Shown here in pieces: positions 37,854 through 46,942 of a stretch of DNA of 64,000 nt; position 1 is the stretch's first letter; each line of letters opens with the position of its first letter. The notes under the pieces are model-generated. The model had not been told where the DNA came from and ran no database searches. It saw only the letters and a list, made by a program, of their open reading frames with translations. Source of the stretch: Bordetella parapertussis. GTDB lineage: Bacteria > Bacteroidota > Bacteroidia > Chitinophagales > Chitinophagaceae. Position numbers and translations under genes: made by a program. Where the stretch lies: positions 1-64,000 of the forward strand of contig CALQJX020000008.1 in NCBI GenBank assembly GCA_943331005.2, in the 5' to 3' direction.

Positions 37854-38924
37854 CTATTGCGCTGCACCATCCCGCTCAGACTCCCACTCACTGAGGTGTT
37901 TGCGTAAAGGATGCTCCTTTGACTTGTTAAATATCATCATGCCATTTTCGCGACCTGCACGTCGGTCGCGCTGCTCATCGGGCGTCAGGTTTTTTTCTTC
38001 CTTACATTCCTCGCTGCAGCAACCTTCATAACGGGCAGCACAGGCATCACACTGAATGAATAACAAGTGACAACCATCGTTCTTACAATTGGTATGCGTA
38101 TCGCATGGTGTACCGCAAATATGGCACTGTGCCAATACATCGTCTGTAATACGCTCACCCAAACGTTCATCGAATACAAAGTTCTTCCCCTTGAATTTGA
38201 TCGGTAATTCCTGTTCTCTGGCCTTGCGGGTATATTCTATGATACCCCCTTCTACATGAAATACATTCTTAAAACCGTTGTGCAGCATATAGGCACTTGC
38301 CTTTTCGCAACGAATACCACCGGTGCAATACATAATGATGTTCTTATCCTCATTTCCTTTCAGCATATCCACCGCCATTGGCAGCTGATCGCGGAAAGTA
38401 TCTGACGGCACTTCTATCGCATTCTCGAAATGTCCCACCTCAAATTCGTAGTGGTTGCGCATATCTACTATGATCGTATCAGGCTTGTCAGAAAGTTCGT
38501 TATATTCCTTTGCTTTCAGGTATCTGCCGGTCTTAGCCATATCGAAAGTAGGATCGTCGATACCATCTGCTACGATCTTTGGGCGCACCTTCATGCGTAG
38601 TACCCAGAAGGATTTGCCATCGTCATCTACGGCAATGTTCAGCCTGATACCATTGAGTTCGGGCGCGGCTGCATAAAGTGCTTCTATGAACGCATCGAAA
38701 TTTCCGGCAGGCAAACTGATCTGTCCGTTGATGCCCTCGCCGGCAATATATACCCTGCCAAAGACCTTCAGCTTTGTAAATTCGAGGTAAAGGTTGTTAC
38801 GAAATTGTCCCGGTTCCGCTATTGGGAAATACTTATAGAAGGAAACTGTGGTACGTGGCTCTGTTTCGGCCAGCATACGCTGTTTCAGTTCCTCATTGTT
38901 TACGCGGTTGTGTAGCACTGGCAT
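37854..38924 (-). CDS. trhO: Oxygen-dependent tRNA uridine(34) hydroxylase
   Basis: A 356-residue TrhO (YceA) protein, which makes 5-hydroxyuridine at the tRNA wobble position. The N-terminal ferredoxin-like part has [15 protein letters not shown], and the rhodanese domain follows with [13 protein letters not shown] and the active-site loop [13 protein letters not shown]. The C-terminal region is cysteine-rich ([29 protein letters not shown]), as is usual in the family. The last 50 residues are a charged tail. It is regulated from its own TATCTTTG box. Confidence 0.93.
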   Translation of the reverse strand: MPVLHNRVNNEELKQRMLAETEPRTTVSFYKYFPIAEPGQFRNNLYLEFTKLKVFGRVYIAGEGINGQISLPAGNFDAFIEALYAAAPELNGIRLNIAVDDDGKSFWVLRMKVRPKIVADGIDDPTFDMAKTGRYLKAKEYNELSDKPDTIIVDMRNHYEFEVGHFENAIEVPSDTFRDQLPMAVDMLKGNEDKNIIMYCTGGIRCEKASAYMLHNGFKNVFHVEGGIIEYTRKAREQELPIKFKGKNFVFDERLGERITDDVLAQCHICGTPCDTHTNCKNDGCHLLFIQCDACAARYEGCCSEECKEEKNLTPDEQRDRRAGRENGMMIFNKSKEHPLRKHLSEWESERDGAAQ

Positions 38925-38960
38925 GGTGTACCTTCCTGTTTTTTAAAGTTAATGAGGCTG

Positions 38961-38968
38961 CAAAGATA
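38961..38968 (-). promoter_or_regulatory. Putative -7 box TATCTTTG of trhO
   Basis: A perfect TAnnTTTG match on the minus strand 36 bases before the start codon at 38924. Confidence 0.45.
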
Positions 38969-39033
38969 CAAAATAGGTCAGCAACCGCTAAAAGGCGGAT
39001 ACGCACAAACTGAAAAGGGAAAAATAATGGGAA

Positions 39034-39258
39034 CTATAAGAGCGGATTCCTGCGTCTGAGCAGCTTGTATTGCCTCAGATTCATCCAGAAGGCAAGTACC
39101 ATGTATACTATCACCGGCGAACCCAGTGTGAGGAAGGAGATGTAGATGAACCACAGACGGATACGAGATGTAGCTACGCCCATGCGGTCGCCTATCTCTG
39201 AGCAAACACCAAAAGCCTTCCACTCAATAAAATCCTTTATGTCGTATAACCGGTACAT
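39034..39258 (-). CDS. PspC-domain small membrane protein
   Basis: A 74-residue protein with an N-terminal segment KAFGVCSEIGDRMGVATSRI and one long hydrophobic helix (LWFIYISFLTLGSPVIVYMV) followed by a basic tail. This is the PspC core, found in envelope-stress proteins and in many unlinked small proteins. There are no other phage-shock genes nearby. It has its own -7 box and is divergent from uvrB. Confidence 0.85.
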   Translation of the reverse strand: MYRLYDIKDFIEWKAFGVCSEIGDRMGVATSRIRLWFIYISFLTLGSPVIVYMVLAFWMNLRQYKLLRRRNPLL

Positions 39259-39265
39259 ATCGCTA

Positions 39266-39273
39266 CAAAGCTA
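39266..39273 (-). promoter_or_regulatory. Putative -7 box TAGCTTTG of the pspC-like gene
   Basis: A consensus box on the minus strand 7 bases before the start codon at 39258. A leaderless or very short leader is implied. Confidence 0.4.
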
Positions 39274-39426
39274 AATAAGGAAAACGTCATAACAATAATA
39301 AACAAAATAATAGTTCTGTAAAATAACAAAATGATAAAATTCTGATTCCTGTACTAATTTCTGCTATGGTCTGCTGTATAGTTGGTAATTTTACTTTCCG
39401 GTACACATTTTACACTTTCCGGCAAT

Positions 39427-41457
39427 ATGCAGTTTACCATTGACAGTCCGTACAAACCCGCAGGCGATCAGCCCGGTGCCATCAGGCAATTAGTAGAAGG
39501 CATACGCAATGGCGAAACTTTCCAGACCTTACTGGGTGTTACCGGATCGGGCAAGACGTTTACTATGGCCAATGTGATACAGGAGGTACAAAAACCCACC
39601 CTGATACTCACACACAACAAAACACTGGTGGCGCAGCTCTATGGCGAGTTTCGTAGTTTTTTCCCTGATAATGCGGTAGAGTACTTCGTATCTTACTACG
39701 ACTATTATCAGCCCGAAGCATACATACCTACATCCAATACCTATATTGAAAAGGACCTCTCTATAAACGAGGAACTGGAAAAACTGAGGCTGAGAGCCAC
39801 TACCAGCCTGTTGAGCGGCCGAACAGACATTATAGTAGTTGCATCAGTATCGTGCATATATGGCATAGGCAATCCTACCGATTATGCAGCTGGTATCATC
39901 CGCTTCAAGAAAGGCGACAATCTGGGGCGCAACCAATTCCTGCATAAACTGGTGAATGCCCTTTATAACCGTAGTCAGGGAGATTTTACAAGAGGCACCT
40001 TCAGAGTGAACGGGGATACTGTGGACATTAACCTGCCCTATGTAGACTATGGTTACCGTATTACCTTCTTTGGCGATGAAGTAGAAGAGATAGAAAGTTT
40101 TGAACCCGAAAATGGCAAGCGGATAGGTGTGATGGAAAATGCAGCCATCTTCCCTGCCAATCTTTATGTAGCCCCCTCAGGGCAAATGGGACAGATCATT
40201 CATGAGATTCAGGATGAAATGACCGCCCAGGAAGAATACTTCAAGAAACAGGGCAAACTGATAGAAGCACAACGTATACGGGAACGAGTAAGCTATGACC
40301 TGGAAATGATACAGGAACTGGGCTACTGTAGTGGTATAGAAAACTACTCCCGATTTCTGGACCGACGCAAACCCGGCACAAGACCATTCTGCCTGCTGGA
40401 CTATTTCCCTGATGACTTCCTGCTGGTTATAGATGAAAGCCATGTGACCATTCCGCAGATAAGCGGCATGTATGGCGGGGATCGGTCGCGCAAGATGAAT
40501 CTGGTAGACTTTGGGTTCAGGCTGCCATCGGCACTGGACAACAGACCACTGAACTTCTATGAGTTTCAGGGACTGGTGTCGCAGGTTGTTTTTGTGAGCG
40601 CCACACCGGGAAAATATGAGCTGGAAAAATGCGAAGGTGTAGTAGTAGAACAGATCGTTCGACCTACCGGCCTTATAGAACCACCAATAGAAGTACGCCC
40701 CAGCATCAATCAGGTAGATGATCTGCTGGACGAAATTGATAAACGTGTTAAAGATGGCGGGCGTGTACTGGTAACCACCCTTACCAAGCGCATGGCCGAA
40801 GAGATGGATAAATACCTGAAGCGCATCAACATTCGCTCCAAGTACATTCACTCTGAGGTAGACACACTGGAACGAGTGGAGATACTACGCGACCTGCGAC
40901 TGGGCAATATAGATGTTCTGGTAGGTGTGAACCTGCTGCGAGAAGGACTGGATCTGCCGGAAGTATCGCTGGTAGCCATACTTGATGCAGATAAAGAAGG
41001 TTTTCTGCGCGATGAAAGGTCGCTGACACAGACCGCAGGCCGTGCTGCCCGTAATGTAAACGGACTGGTGATATTCTATGCAGACAAAATTACCGACAGC
41101 ATGCGCCGCACAATGGATGAAACAGACCGCAGGCGCGTGAAACAGGTCAATTACAATGTGAAGCACGGTATCATTCCGCGCACTATACAAAAATCTATAC
41201 AGGAAATAATGCTGCAGGGTTCTGTACTGGACATAAAGGGCTTCAACGAAAGCAGCCCTTATGCACTTGCAGATACTACACTACCTATGGCAGCGGAACC
41301 GACAGCTACCTATCGCACGGCAGCTCAGCTGGACAAGCTGATCAACCAGACGAAAAAAGGAATGGACAAGGCTGCAAAAGATATGGATTTTATGGAGGCT
41401 GCAAGGCTGCGTGATGAACTCTTCAAGCTACAGAAAGAAAAGGAAGAGATGAAATAA
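39427..41457 (+). CDS. uvrB: Excinuclease ABC subunit B
   Basis: A 676-residue UvrB, the damage-verification helicase of nucleotide excision repair. Walker A is GVTGSGKTF, the beta-hairpin region has YYDYYQPEAYIP, and motif II is DESHVTIPQ. The helicase motifs near VGVNLLREGLDLPE and TQTAGRAARN are intact, and the C-terminal UVR domain for UvrA/UvrC contact (MDKAAKDMDFMEAARLRDEL) is present. An in-frame codon at 39382 is upstream of the conserved start. It is a single gene; uvrA and uvrC are not in the window. Confidence 0.98.
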   Translation: MQFTIDSPYKPAGDQPGAIRQLVEGIRNGETFQTLLGVTGSGKTFTMANVIQEVQKPTLILTHNKTLVAQLYGEFRSFFPDNAVEYFVSYYDYYQPEAYIPTSNTYIEKDLSINEELEKLRLRATTSLLSGRTDIIVVASVSCIYGIGNPTDYAAGIIRFKKGDNLGRNQFLHKLVNALYNRSQGDFTRGTFRVNGDTVDINLPYVDYGYRITFFGDEVEEIESFEPENGKRIGVMENAAIFPANLYVAPSGQMGQIIHEIQDEMTAQEEYFKKQGKLIEAQRIRERVSYDLEMIQELGYCSGIENYSRFLDRRKPGTRPFCLLDYFPDDFLLVIDESHVTIPQISGMYGGDRSRKMNLVDFGFRLPSALDNRPLNFYEFQGLVSQVVFVSATPGKYELEKCEGVVVEQIVRPTGLIEPPIEVRPSINQVDDLLDEIDKRVKDGGRVLVTTLTKRMAEEMDKYLKRINIRSKYIHSEVDTLERVEILRDLRLGNIDVLVGVNLLREGLDLPEVSLVAILDADKEGFLRDERSLTQTAGRAARNVNGLVIFYADKITDSMRRTMDETDRRRVKQVNYNVKHGIIPRTIQKSIQEIMLQGSVLDIKGFNESSPYALADTTLPMAAEPTATYRTAAQLDKLINQTKKGMDKAAKDMDFMEAARLRDELFKLQKEKEEMK

Positions 41458-41547
41458 TGCCCCCGATCAGATCCAAAAAACATAGCCGCATAAAAACAAA
41501 CATAGCAGTTCTTTCATCTAATATAATCTCATCAAAACAACTCTGAA

Positions 41548-42450
41548 ATGGTACTCATTTTTATTAGTGTTCTCGTATTGATAGTTGGTTTTTTCCTGTC
41601 GAAAGTAAATGACAAAGTAAGTACTGCCGGCAAACCGGTAATGGCTTTCGGCCTGGTACTTTTCCTGATCGGCCTTATCATGTCAACCTTTGTGCAGATA
41701 GATGCAGGACATGTAGGTGTGCAGAAATTGTATGGCAATGTGCGTCCGGACGTGCTTTATAGCGGCCTTCACATGATAAATCCGCTGCTGGACGTAGAAG
41801 AGATAGAAACCAGGACCCAGAACTACACTATGAGTGGTGTACACGACGAGGGCGACAAATCGGGCGATGATGCGATACGTGTGCTGAGCGCAGACGGACT
41901 GGAAGTGACCATAGACCTGACCGTTCTCTTCCGCGTGATGCCAGAGAACACACCACAACTGTATAAACAAACCGGCCCGGAATATATCAATAAAGTGGTG
42001 CGCCCCATAGCCCGCACCAAGATACGCGACAACGCTGTGTACTATGATGCAGTGTCACTTTACTCGAGCAAGAGAGATGAGTTTCAGGCAAGAATATACA
42101 AGTCTATTGAAGACGACTTCAAGAAAAGAGGTCTTTTTCTGGAGAACCTGCTCATACGCAACATCTCATTGCCAACTTCAGTAAAGAATGCAATAGAATC
42201 TAAGATCAATGCAGAACAGGAAGCACAGAAAATGCAGTTTGTGCTACAGAAAGAACATCAGGAAGCTGAAAGGAAAAAAGTAGAAGCGCAAGGTATTGCA
42301 GACTACCAGCGTATAGTAAACGAAAACCTGACAGACAAACAGCTTCAGTATGAACAGATAAAGGCTATGAAAGATCTGGCAGCATCCAGCAACGCCAAGA
42401 TCATAATTATGGGCAAGGGATCTGCACCTATGATACTGGACTCGAAATAA
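41548..42450 (+). CDS. Prohibitin-like SPFH/Band 7 protein
   Basis: A 300-residue membrane-anchored SPFH-domain protein. Two hydrophobic segments lie in the first 52 residues. The Band 7 domain follows, with DAGHVGVQKLYGNVRPDVLYS, a central VTIDLTVLFRV strand and a helical tail with NAEQEAQKMQFVLQKEHQEA. Prohibitins form ring complexes that organise membrane proteins and proteases; the bacterial partner is unknown. It lies between uvrB and the MBL gene on the same strand with modest gaps, so co-transcription is uncertain. Confidence 0.9.
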   Translation: MVLIFISVLVLIVGFFLSKVNDKVSTAGKPVMAFGLVLFLIGLIMSTFVQIDAGHVGVQKLYGNVRPDVLYSGLHMINPLLDVEEIETRTQNYTMSGVHDEGDKSGDDAIRVLSADGLEVTIDLTVLFRVMPENTPQLYKQTGPEYINKVVRPIARTKIRDNAVYYDAVSLYSSKRDEFQARIYKSIEDDFKKRGLFLENLLIRNISLPTSVKNAIESKINAEQEAQKMQFVLQKEHQEAERKKVEAQGIADYQRIVNENLTDKQLQYEQIKAMKDLAASSNAKIIIMGKGSAPMILDSK

Positions 42451-42514
42451 GTAAGTACCAAAACTATAAACTCACCTACGGTAATTACCGCTCACCACTT
42501 AAACACACAACTTC

Positions 42515-43915
42515 ATGAAATTATCATTCCACGGTGCTACACGCACAGTAACAGGGTCCAAACATCTGCTACAGGTAAATGAAGACACCCGCATACTGCT
42601 TGACTGTGGTATGTTTCAGGCTATGGGCAAGGATACGGGCACATTGAATAACGATTGGGGTTTCGACCCTGCCGAACTTACACACGTGGTCATTTCTCAT
42701 GCACACATAGACCATACAGGCCTGCTGCCCAAACTGATAAAGGATGGCTACAAGGGTAAGATCTACTGCACACCGCCCACAGCATCACTGGCAAGGATAC
42801 TGCTCGTAGATTCTGCCCGAATACAAGAAGCAGATATTAGATACGTCAATAAGCGTCGCCAGAAAGAACACCAACAACTAGCAGAACCGCTGTATACTGA
42901 AGACGACGCAGAACGTGTATTCATGCATTTCGAAACCATCCCCTATAACGAACTCTACCAGTTGGCAAAGGGTGTGGAACTCACCTTCACCGATTGCGGA
43001 CACATACTGGGCAGCGCTGCAGTGAACCTGAAGATAAGAGCGCAAGGAACAACCACCAGACTCACCTTCAGCGGAGATGTAGGCAGGTACAGAGATATGA
43101 TACTGCGCTCGCCGCAAACATTTCCGCAGGCCGACTACATCATACTGGAATCGACCTATGGCGATAAGCTGCATGACCTGATGGCTACCGCCAACGATAA
43201 ATTACTGGACCATATAGTAGAAACCTGCCTGAAAAATAAAGGTAAGCTGGTAATACCGGCATTCAGCCTGGGCAGGACACAGGAAATACTGTATATGCTG
43301 AATCGCCTGGAGCTGGAACATCGCTTACCACCGATAGCCTATTATGTTGACAGTCCGCTATCTGTAAATATTACAGATGCAGTAAAGAGGTATCCGGGTT
43401 GCTTCAATGCTATGGTACAGGATTATCTTAAAAAAGACGACGATGTTTTCTCCTTCAAAGGATTGAAACATATTGAAGATGTGCAGGACTCTATAAAACT
43501 CAATGACACTGATGATCCCTGTGTCATCATATCTGCATCGGGCATGGCAGAGGCCGGAAGGGTAAAGCACCACATTGCCAATAACATATCTAACCCCAAC
43601 AACAAGATACTGCTGACCGGCTATTGCGAACCGCTGTCGCTGGGAGGCCGGTTGAAACACAAGCCTGCAGAAGTTACCATTTTTGGCAAACCATACCTTG
43701 TAAAGGCAGAGATAGCAGAAATAACCAGCCTGAGCGCCCATGGCGACTATGAAGATCTTTGCCAGTGGCTTTCCTGCCAGGACCCGAGGCAGGTAAAAAA
43801 GCTATTTCTGGTACATGGGGAATATGAAGTGCAGCAAAACTTTAAGGAGCGACTGCTGCGTAAGGGCTTTACCGATTTGGAGATACCGGAACAACACGCT
43901 GTTTTCAGCATATGA
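42515..43915 (+). CDS. Beta-CASP MBL-fold RNA metallohydrolase
   Basis: A 466-residue protein of the CPSF73-like prokaryotic group. The MBL motif HAHIDHTG is near residue 67. SGDVGRYRDM and ESTYGDKLHDL follow, and the beta-CASP part has VIPAFSLGRTQEIL, CVIISASGMAEAGRVKHH and SAHGDYEDL, as in RNA-processing enzymes. It lacks KH domains and so resembles bacterial YsxA/MBL exonuclease-type proteins. It is probably an RNase in the cytoplasm. It is followed by ftsY on the same strand after 103 bases. Confidence 0.92.
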   Translation: MKLSFHGATRTVTGSKHLLQVNEDTRILLDCGMFQAMGKDTGTLNNDWGFDPAELTHVVISHAHIDHTGLLPKLIKDGYKGKIYCTPPTASLARILLVDSARIQEADIRYVNKRRQKEHQQLAEPLYTEDDAERVFMHFETIPYNELYQLAKGVELTFTDCGHILGSAAVNLKIRAQGTTTRLTFSGDVGRYRDMILRSPQTFPQADYIILESTYGDKLHDLMATANDKLLDHIVETCLKNKGKLVIPAFSLGRTQEILYMLNRLELEHRLPPIAYYVDSPLSVNITDAVKRYPGCFNAMVQDYLKKDDDVFSFKGLKHIEDVQDSIKLNDTDDPCVIISASGMAEAGRVKHHIANNISNPNNKILLTGYCEPLSLGGRLKHKPAEVTIFGKPYLVKAEIAEITSLSAHGDYEDLCQWLSCQDPRQVKKLFLVHGEYEVQQNFKERLLRKGFTDLEIPEQHAVFSI

Positions 43916-44018
43916 TGCTGCCTGACATAGTATAGCCACGCGCAATTATATCTTTCATACCAACATGCAACCTAACATACTGATATTTCACTAATTTTAC
44001 AACCTTATAAATTAAAAC

Positions 44019-44993
44019 ATGGGATTATTCGACAAACTTTTCAGGCGCAATAAAGAACAACAGGAACAGAAGGAGGCGCTTGATCAGGGTCTGCAAAAAA
44101 CCAAAGAAGGCTTCTTTTCTAAGATAGCCAAGGCAATTGTTGGTAAGGACAGTGTAGATGAAGAAGTACTGGATCAGGTAGAAGATGCCCTGATCGGTGC
44201 AGATGTTGGCGTAGATACCACTGTAGCCATTATAGACAGAATTGAGAAACGCGTATCGAAAGATAAATACCTTGGCACCTCTCAGCTGAATGAAATTCTG
44301 CAGGAAGAGATCATGAGCATGCTCACCAATGCCCCTTCCAATGAGTTTGCCACCTTCGATATACCAGCAGGCAAGAAACCATATGTGATACTGGTAGTAG
44401 GTGTGAACGGTGTAGGTAAAACAACAACCATCGGTAAGCTGGCATACAACTTCAAAAAGAACGGCAAGAGTGTACTGCTCGGTGCTGCGGATACCTTCCG
44501 TGCTGCAGCCGTGGACCAACTGACGATATGGAGCGACCGCGTAGGTGTGCCTATCGTGAAAAAAGAAATGGGCAGCGACCCCAGTTCTGTAGCATTTGAT
44601 GCAGTGCAGAGCGGAATAGCCCGCGAGGCTGATGTAGTGATCATAGACACTGCAGGCCGATTGCACAACAAGTCTTACCTGATGGATGAGCTCGGCAAAA
44701 TTCGCCGTGTGATCAGCAAAAAACTACCCGATGCACCACACGAAGTACTGCTGGTACTGGATGGCAGTACCGGCCAGAATGCAATAGAACAGGCAAGACA
44801 CTTTACCGCAGCTACAGATGTAACTTCTATAGCCATAACCAAGCTGGATGGCACAGCCAAAGGTGGTGTGGTACTGGCTATTGCCAATCAGTTCAAGATA
44901 CCTGTGAAATACATAGGTGTTGGTGAAAAGATGGAGGACCTGCAGATCTTCAACAAAGAAGAATTTGTGGATAGTCTTTTTAGCCTCAAATAA
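44019..44993 (+). CDS. ftsY: Signal recognition particle receptor FtsY
   Basis: A 324-residue SRP receptor GTPase that targets ribosomes making membrane proteins to SecYEG. The N-terminal A-type region is short and charged (FRRNKEQQEQKEALDQ). The N domain and G domain follow, with VVGVNGVGKTTTIGKL (G1), DTFRAAAVDQL, VIIDTAGRLHN (G3) and ITKLDGTAKGGVVL (G4/G5 area). The length without a long acidic extension is normal for Bacteroidota. It is convergent with the sirtuin gene 8 bases away. Confidence 0.97.
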   Translation: MGLFDKLFRRNKEQQEQKEALDQGLQKTKEGFFSKIAKAIVGKDSVDEEVLDQVEDALIGADVGVDTTVAIIDRIEKRVSKDKYLGTSQLNEILQEEIMSMLTNAPSNEFATFDIPAGKKPYVILVVGVNGVGKTTTIGKLAYNFKKNGKSVLLGAADTFRAAAVDQLTIWSDRVGVPIVKKEMGSDPSSVAFDAVQSGIAREADVVIIDTAGRLHNKSYLMDELGKIRRVISKKLPDAPHEVLLVLDGSTGQNAIEQARHFTAATDVTSIAITKLDGTAKGGVVLAIANQFKIPVKYIGVGEKMEDLQIFNKEEFVDSLFSLK

Positions 44994-45001
44994 GCCCTTG
45001 T

Positions 45002-45691
45002 TTACTTGCCGGAGAGTAACTGTAACAGAAAGGTCATACCTGCTGTAGCGGGCTGCTCTATGGGCACTACATTGCTGTAGCGGCTTACAGATGGTATGCG
45101 CTTGTCTACTACATACTTCACCACTTCATCAGGCACATAATCTACCAGCCCTGCTGCAGGGTATACAGCTAGAGATGTGCCTATAAGTATGAATACATCA
45201 GCTTCTGCCATGTGCGGGATAGCTTCTTCTATCATGGGTACCGGCTCTTCAAACCAAACCACGTGCGGACGGTACATGCTGCCATCATCGGCCAGCTGAC
45301 CGGGTACCATATCTTCTGTTATTGGGTATAATGTGTAGTGATTGCGTTCGCTGCGCATCTTCAGAATCTCGCCATGCAGGTGCATTACATTTACAGACCC
45401 TGCACGCTCATGCAGATCGTCTATGTTCTGGGTTATTATCTGCACATCATAGTATTCCTGCAGGGTTGCCAGCGCCTTGTGTGCGGCATTGGGCTGAGCG
45501 GCAAGCACATCTCGACGGCGCATGTTATAGAAATCAAGCACCAGGGCCGGATCTCTGCGCCAGGCACGCGGAGTCGCAACATCTTCTATCCTGTACCCTT
45601 CCCAGAGCCCATCGCTGTCTCTAAAGGTGCGCAATCCGCTTTCCGCACTAATTCCGGCGCCAGTAAGCACTGCCAGCTTTTGTTTTGCCAT
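45002..45691 (-). CDS. Sirtuin NAD-dependent protein deacylase lacking zinc cysteines
   Basis: A 229-residue Sir2-family protein, likely cytoplasmic. It has the NAD motif LTGAGISAESGL, TQNIDDLHERAG, the catalytic His106 in HLHGE, and FILIGTSLAVYPAA. Y55 and R58 in DFYNMRR match the tyrosine/arginine pair that favours succinyl or malonyl lysine in SIRT5-like enzymes. The four zinc-binding cysteines seen in most sirtuins are missing, and the entire protein has no cysteine. Despite that the NAD-binding core is intact, so it is probably active as a deacylase. It is convergent with ftsY and has its own -7 box. Confidence 0.9.
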   Translation of the reverse strand: MAKQKLAVLTGAGISAESGLRTFRDSDGLWEGYRIEDVATPRAWRRDPALVLDFYNMRRRDVLAAQPNAAHKALATLQEYYDVQIITQNIDDLHERAGSVNVMHLHGEILKMRSERNHYTLYPITEDMVPGQLADDGSMYRPHVVWFEEPVPMIEEAIPHMAEADVFILIGTSLAVYPAAGLVDYVPDEVVKYVVDKRIPSVSRYSNVVPIEQPATAGMTFLLQLLSGK

Positions 45692-45724
45692 GATGTAGTT
45701 ATGAATTGACCATTGATACTGCTA

Positions 45725-45732
45725 CAAATCTA
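45725..45732 (-). promoter_or_regulatory. Putative -7 box TAGATTTG of the sirtuin gene
   Basis: A consensus TAnnTTTG on the minus strand 33 bases before the start codon at 45691. Confidence 0.4.
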
Positions 45733-45767
45733 CGAACCGCTGCGCTGCCTGCGCAACAAAGATCACC

Positions 45768-45805
45768 AAAAAAACGGGCGCTATACTTTGTGAGTATAAC
45801 GCCCG
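45768..45805 (-). terminator. Rho-independent terminator of the deoxyhypusine-synthase-like gene
   Basis: On the minus strand a 13-base stem CGGGCGTTATACT / AGTATAGCGCCCG with a five-base loop is followed by seven T. It is about 55 bases past the stop. Confidence 0.85.
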
Positions 45806-45860
45806 AAAGGTTTTAAACGGAGTTTTACACAACCCCTGCTTTGCCGCATACCAAAAGGTA

Positions 45861-46835
45861 TTACCAGCCCAGCAAATATGCGAAAATGAGTGGCGCCACA
45901 ATAGTAGCATCACTTTCCACTATGAACTTAGGAGTATGGATATCCAGTTTACCCCATGTTATTTTTTCGTTTGGCACTGCTCCGCTGTATGAACCATAAG
46001 AAGTAGTGCTGTCGCTGATCTGGCAGAAATAACTCCAGAATGGGACATCATGCCACTCCAGATCCTGATACATCATTGGCACCACACAGATCGGGAAGTC
46101 ACCGGCAATACCACCACCAATCTGGAAGAAGCCTACGCCCTTGCCCGATGAGTTGGCACGATACCACTCTGTCAACCACATCATGTATTCGATACCGCTC
46201 TTCATAGTAGAAGGAACCAGTTCGCCCTTGATGCAATAGCTGGCAAAGATGTTGCCCATAGTGCTGTCTTCCCATCCCGGTACAATGATCGGAATGTTGC
46301 GTTCAGCAGCAGCTATCATCCAGCTGTGTTTAGGATCTATCTCGTAGTGTTCCTTCATCACTTCGCTCAGCAACAGCTTGTACATATACTCGTGCGGGAA
46401 GTAACGCTCACCTTTGTCCTGCGCTTCTTTCCATATTTTGTGAATGTGTTTCTGTATCCTGCGGAATGCTTCTTCTTCAGGAATACAGGTATCTGTAACA
46501 CGGTTGTAGCCCTGCTCCAGCAGTTCGAATTCTTCTGTAGGTGTGAGGTCGCGGTAATTAGGTACACGCTTGTAGTGTGTATGCGCTACCAGATTCATGA
46601 TATCTTCTTCCAGGTTGGCACCGGTGCAGCTTATGATATCTACTTTGCCCTGACGGATCATTTCGGCAAATGAGATACCCAGTTCTGCAGTACTCATGGC
46701 ACCTGCAAGAGAAACCAGCATTTTACCACCTTCCAGCAGGTGTGTTTCATAACCTTTGGCAGCATCTACAAGAGCAGCCGCGTTGAAGTGGCGGTAATGG
46801 TGCTGAATGAATTGAGAGATCGGTCCTTTGTTCAT
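45861..46835 (-). CDS. Deoxyhypusine-synthase-like protein
   Basis: A 324-residue protein of the deoxyhypusine synthase family. Conserved parts are LAGAMSTAELGISFAEMI, ISCTGANLEEDIMNLV, the NAD-binding IGGGIAGDFPI region and the C-terminal ITWGKLDIHTP. Lys296 in WGKL aligns with the enzyme-imine lysine of human deoxyhypusine synthase. Bacteria lack eIF5A, so bacterial members probably act on small polyamines (homospermidine synthase-like) or another substrate; that is inference. A strong terminator follows it, and gltA lies upstream on the same strand behind its own terminator. Confidence 0.88.
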   Translation of the reverse strand: MNKGPISQFIQHHYRHFNAAALVDAAKGYETHLLEGGKMLVSLAGAMSTAELGISFAEMIRQGKVDIISCTGANLEEDIMNLVAHTHYKRVPNYRDLTPTEEFELLEQGYNRVTDTCIPEEEAFRRIQKHIHKIWKEAQDKGERYFPHEYMYKLLLSEVMKEHYEIDPKHSWMIAAAERNIPIIVPGWEDSTMGNIFASYCIKGELVPSTMKSGIEYMMWLTEWYRANSSGKGVGFFQIGGGIAGDFPICVVPMMYQDLEWHDVPFWSYFCQISDSTTSYGSYSGAVPNEKITWGKLDIHTPKFIVESDATIVAPLIFAYLLGW

Positions 46836-46880
46836 TTTTGTATTTATTGACTGTTATTGATTCCTTGATTGGCTGAAACT

Positions 46881-46912
46881 AAAAAGCAAGCAGTGTACAC
46901 TGCATGCTTTTT
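46881..46912 (-). terminator. Hairpin terminator of gltA
   Basis: An inverted repeat AAAAAGCAAGCAGTG / CACTGCATGCTTTTT with one mismatch lies about 30 bases after the gltA stop and could act on both strands. Confidence 0.75.
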
Positions 46913-46942
46913 AGGAAATGTATGCTATTGCCAGATCGTACC

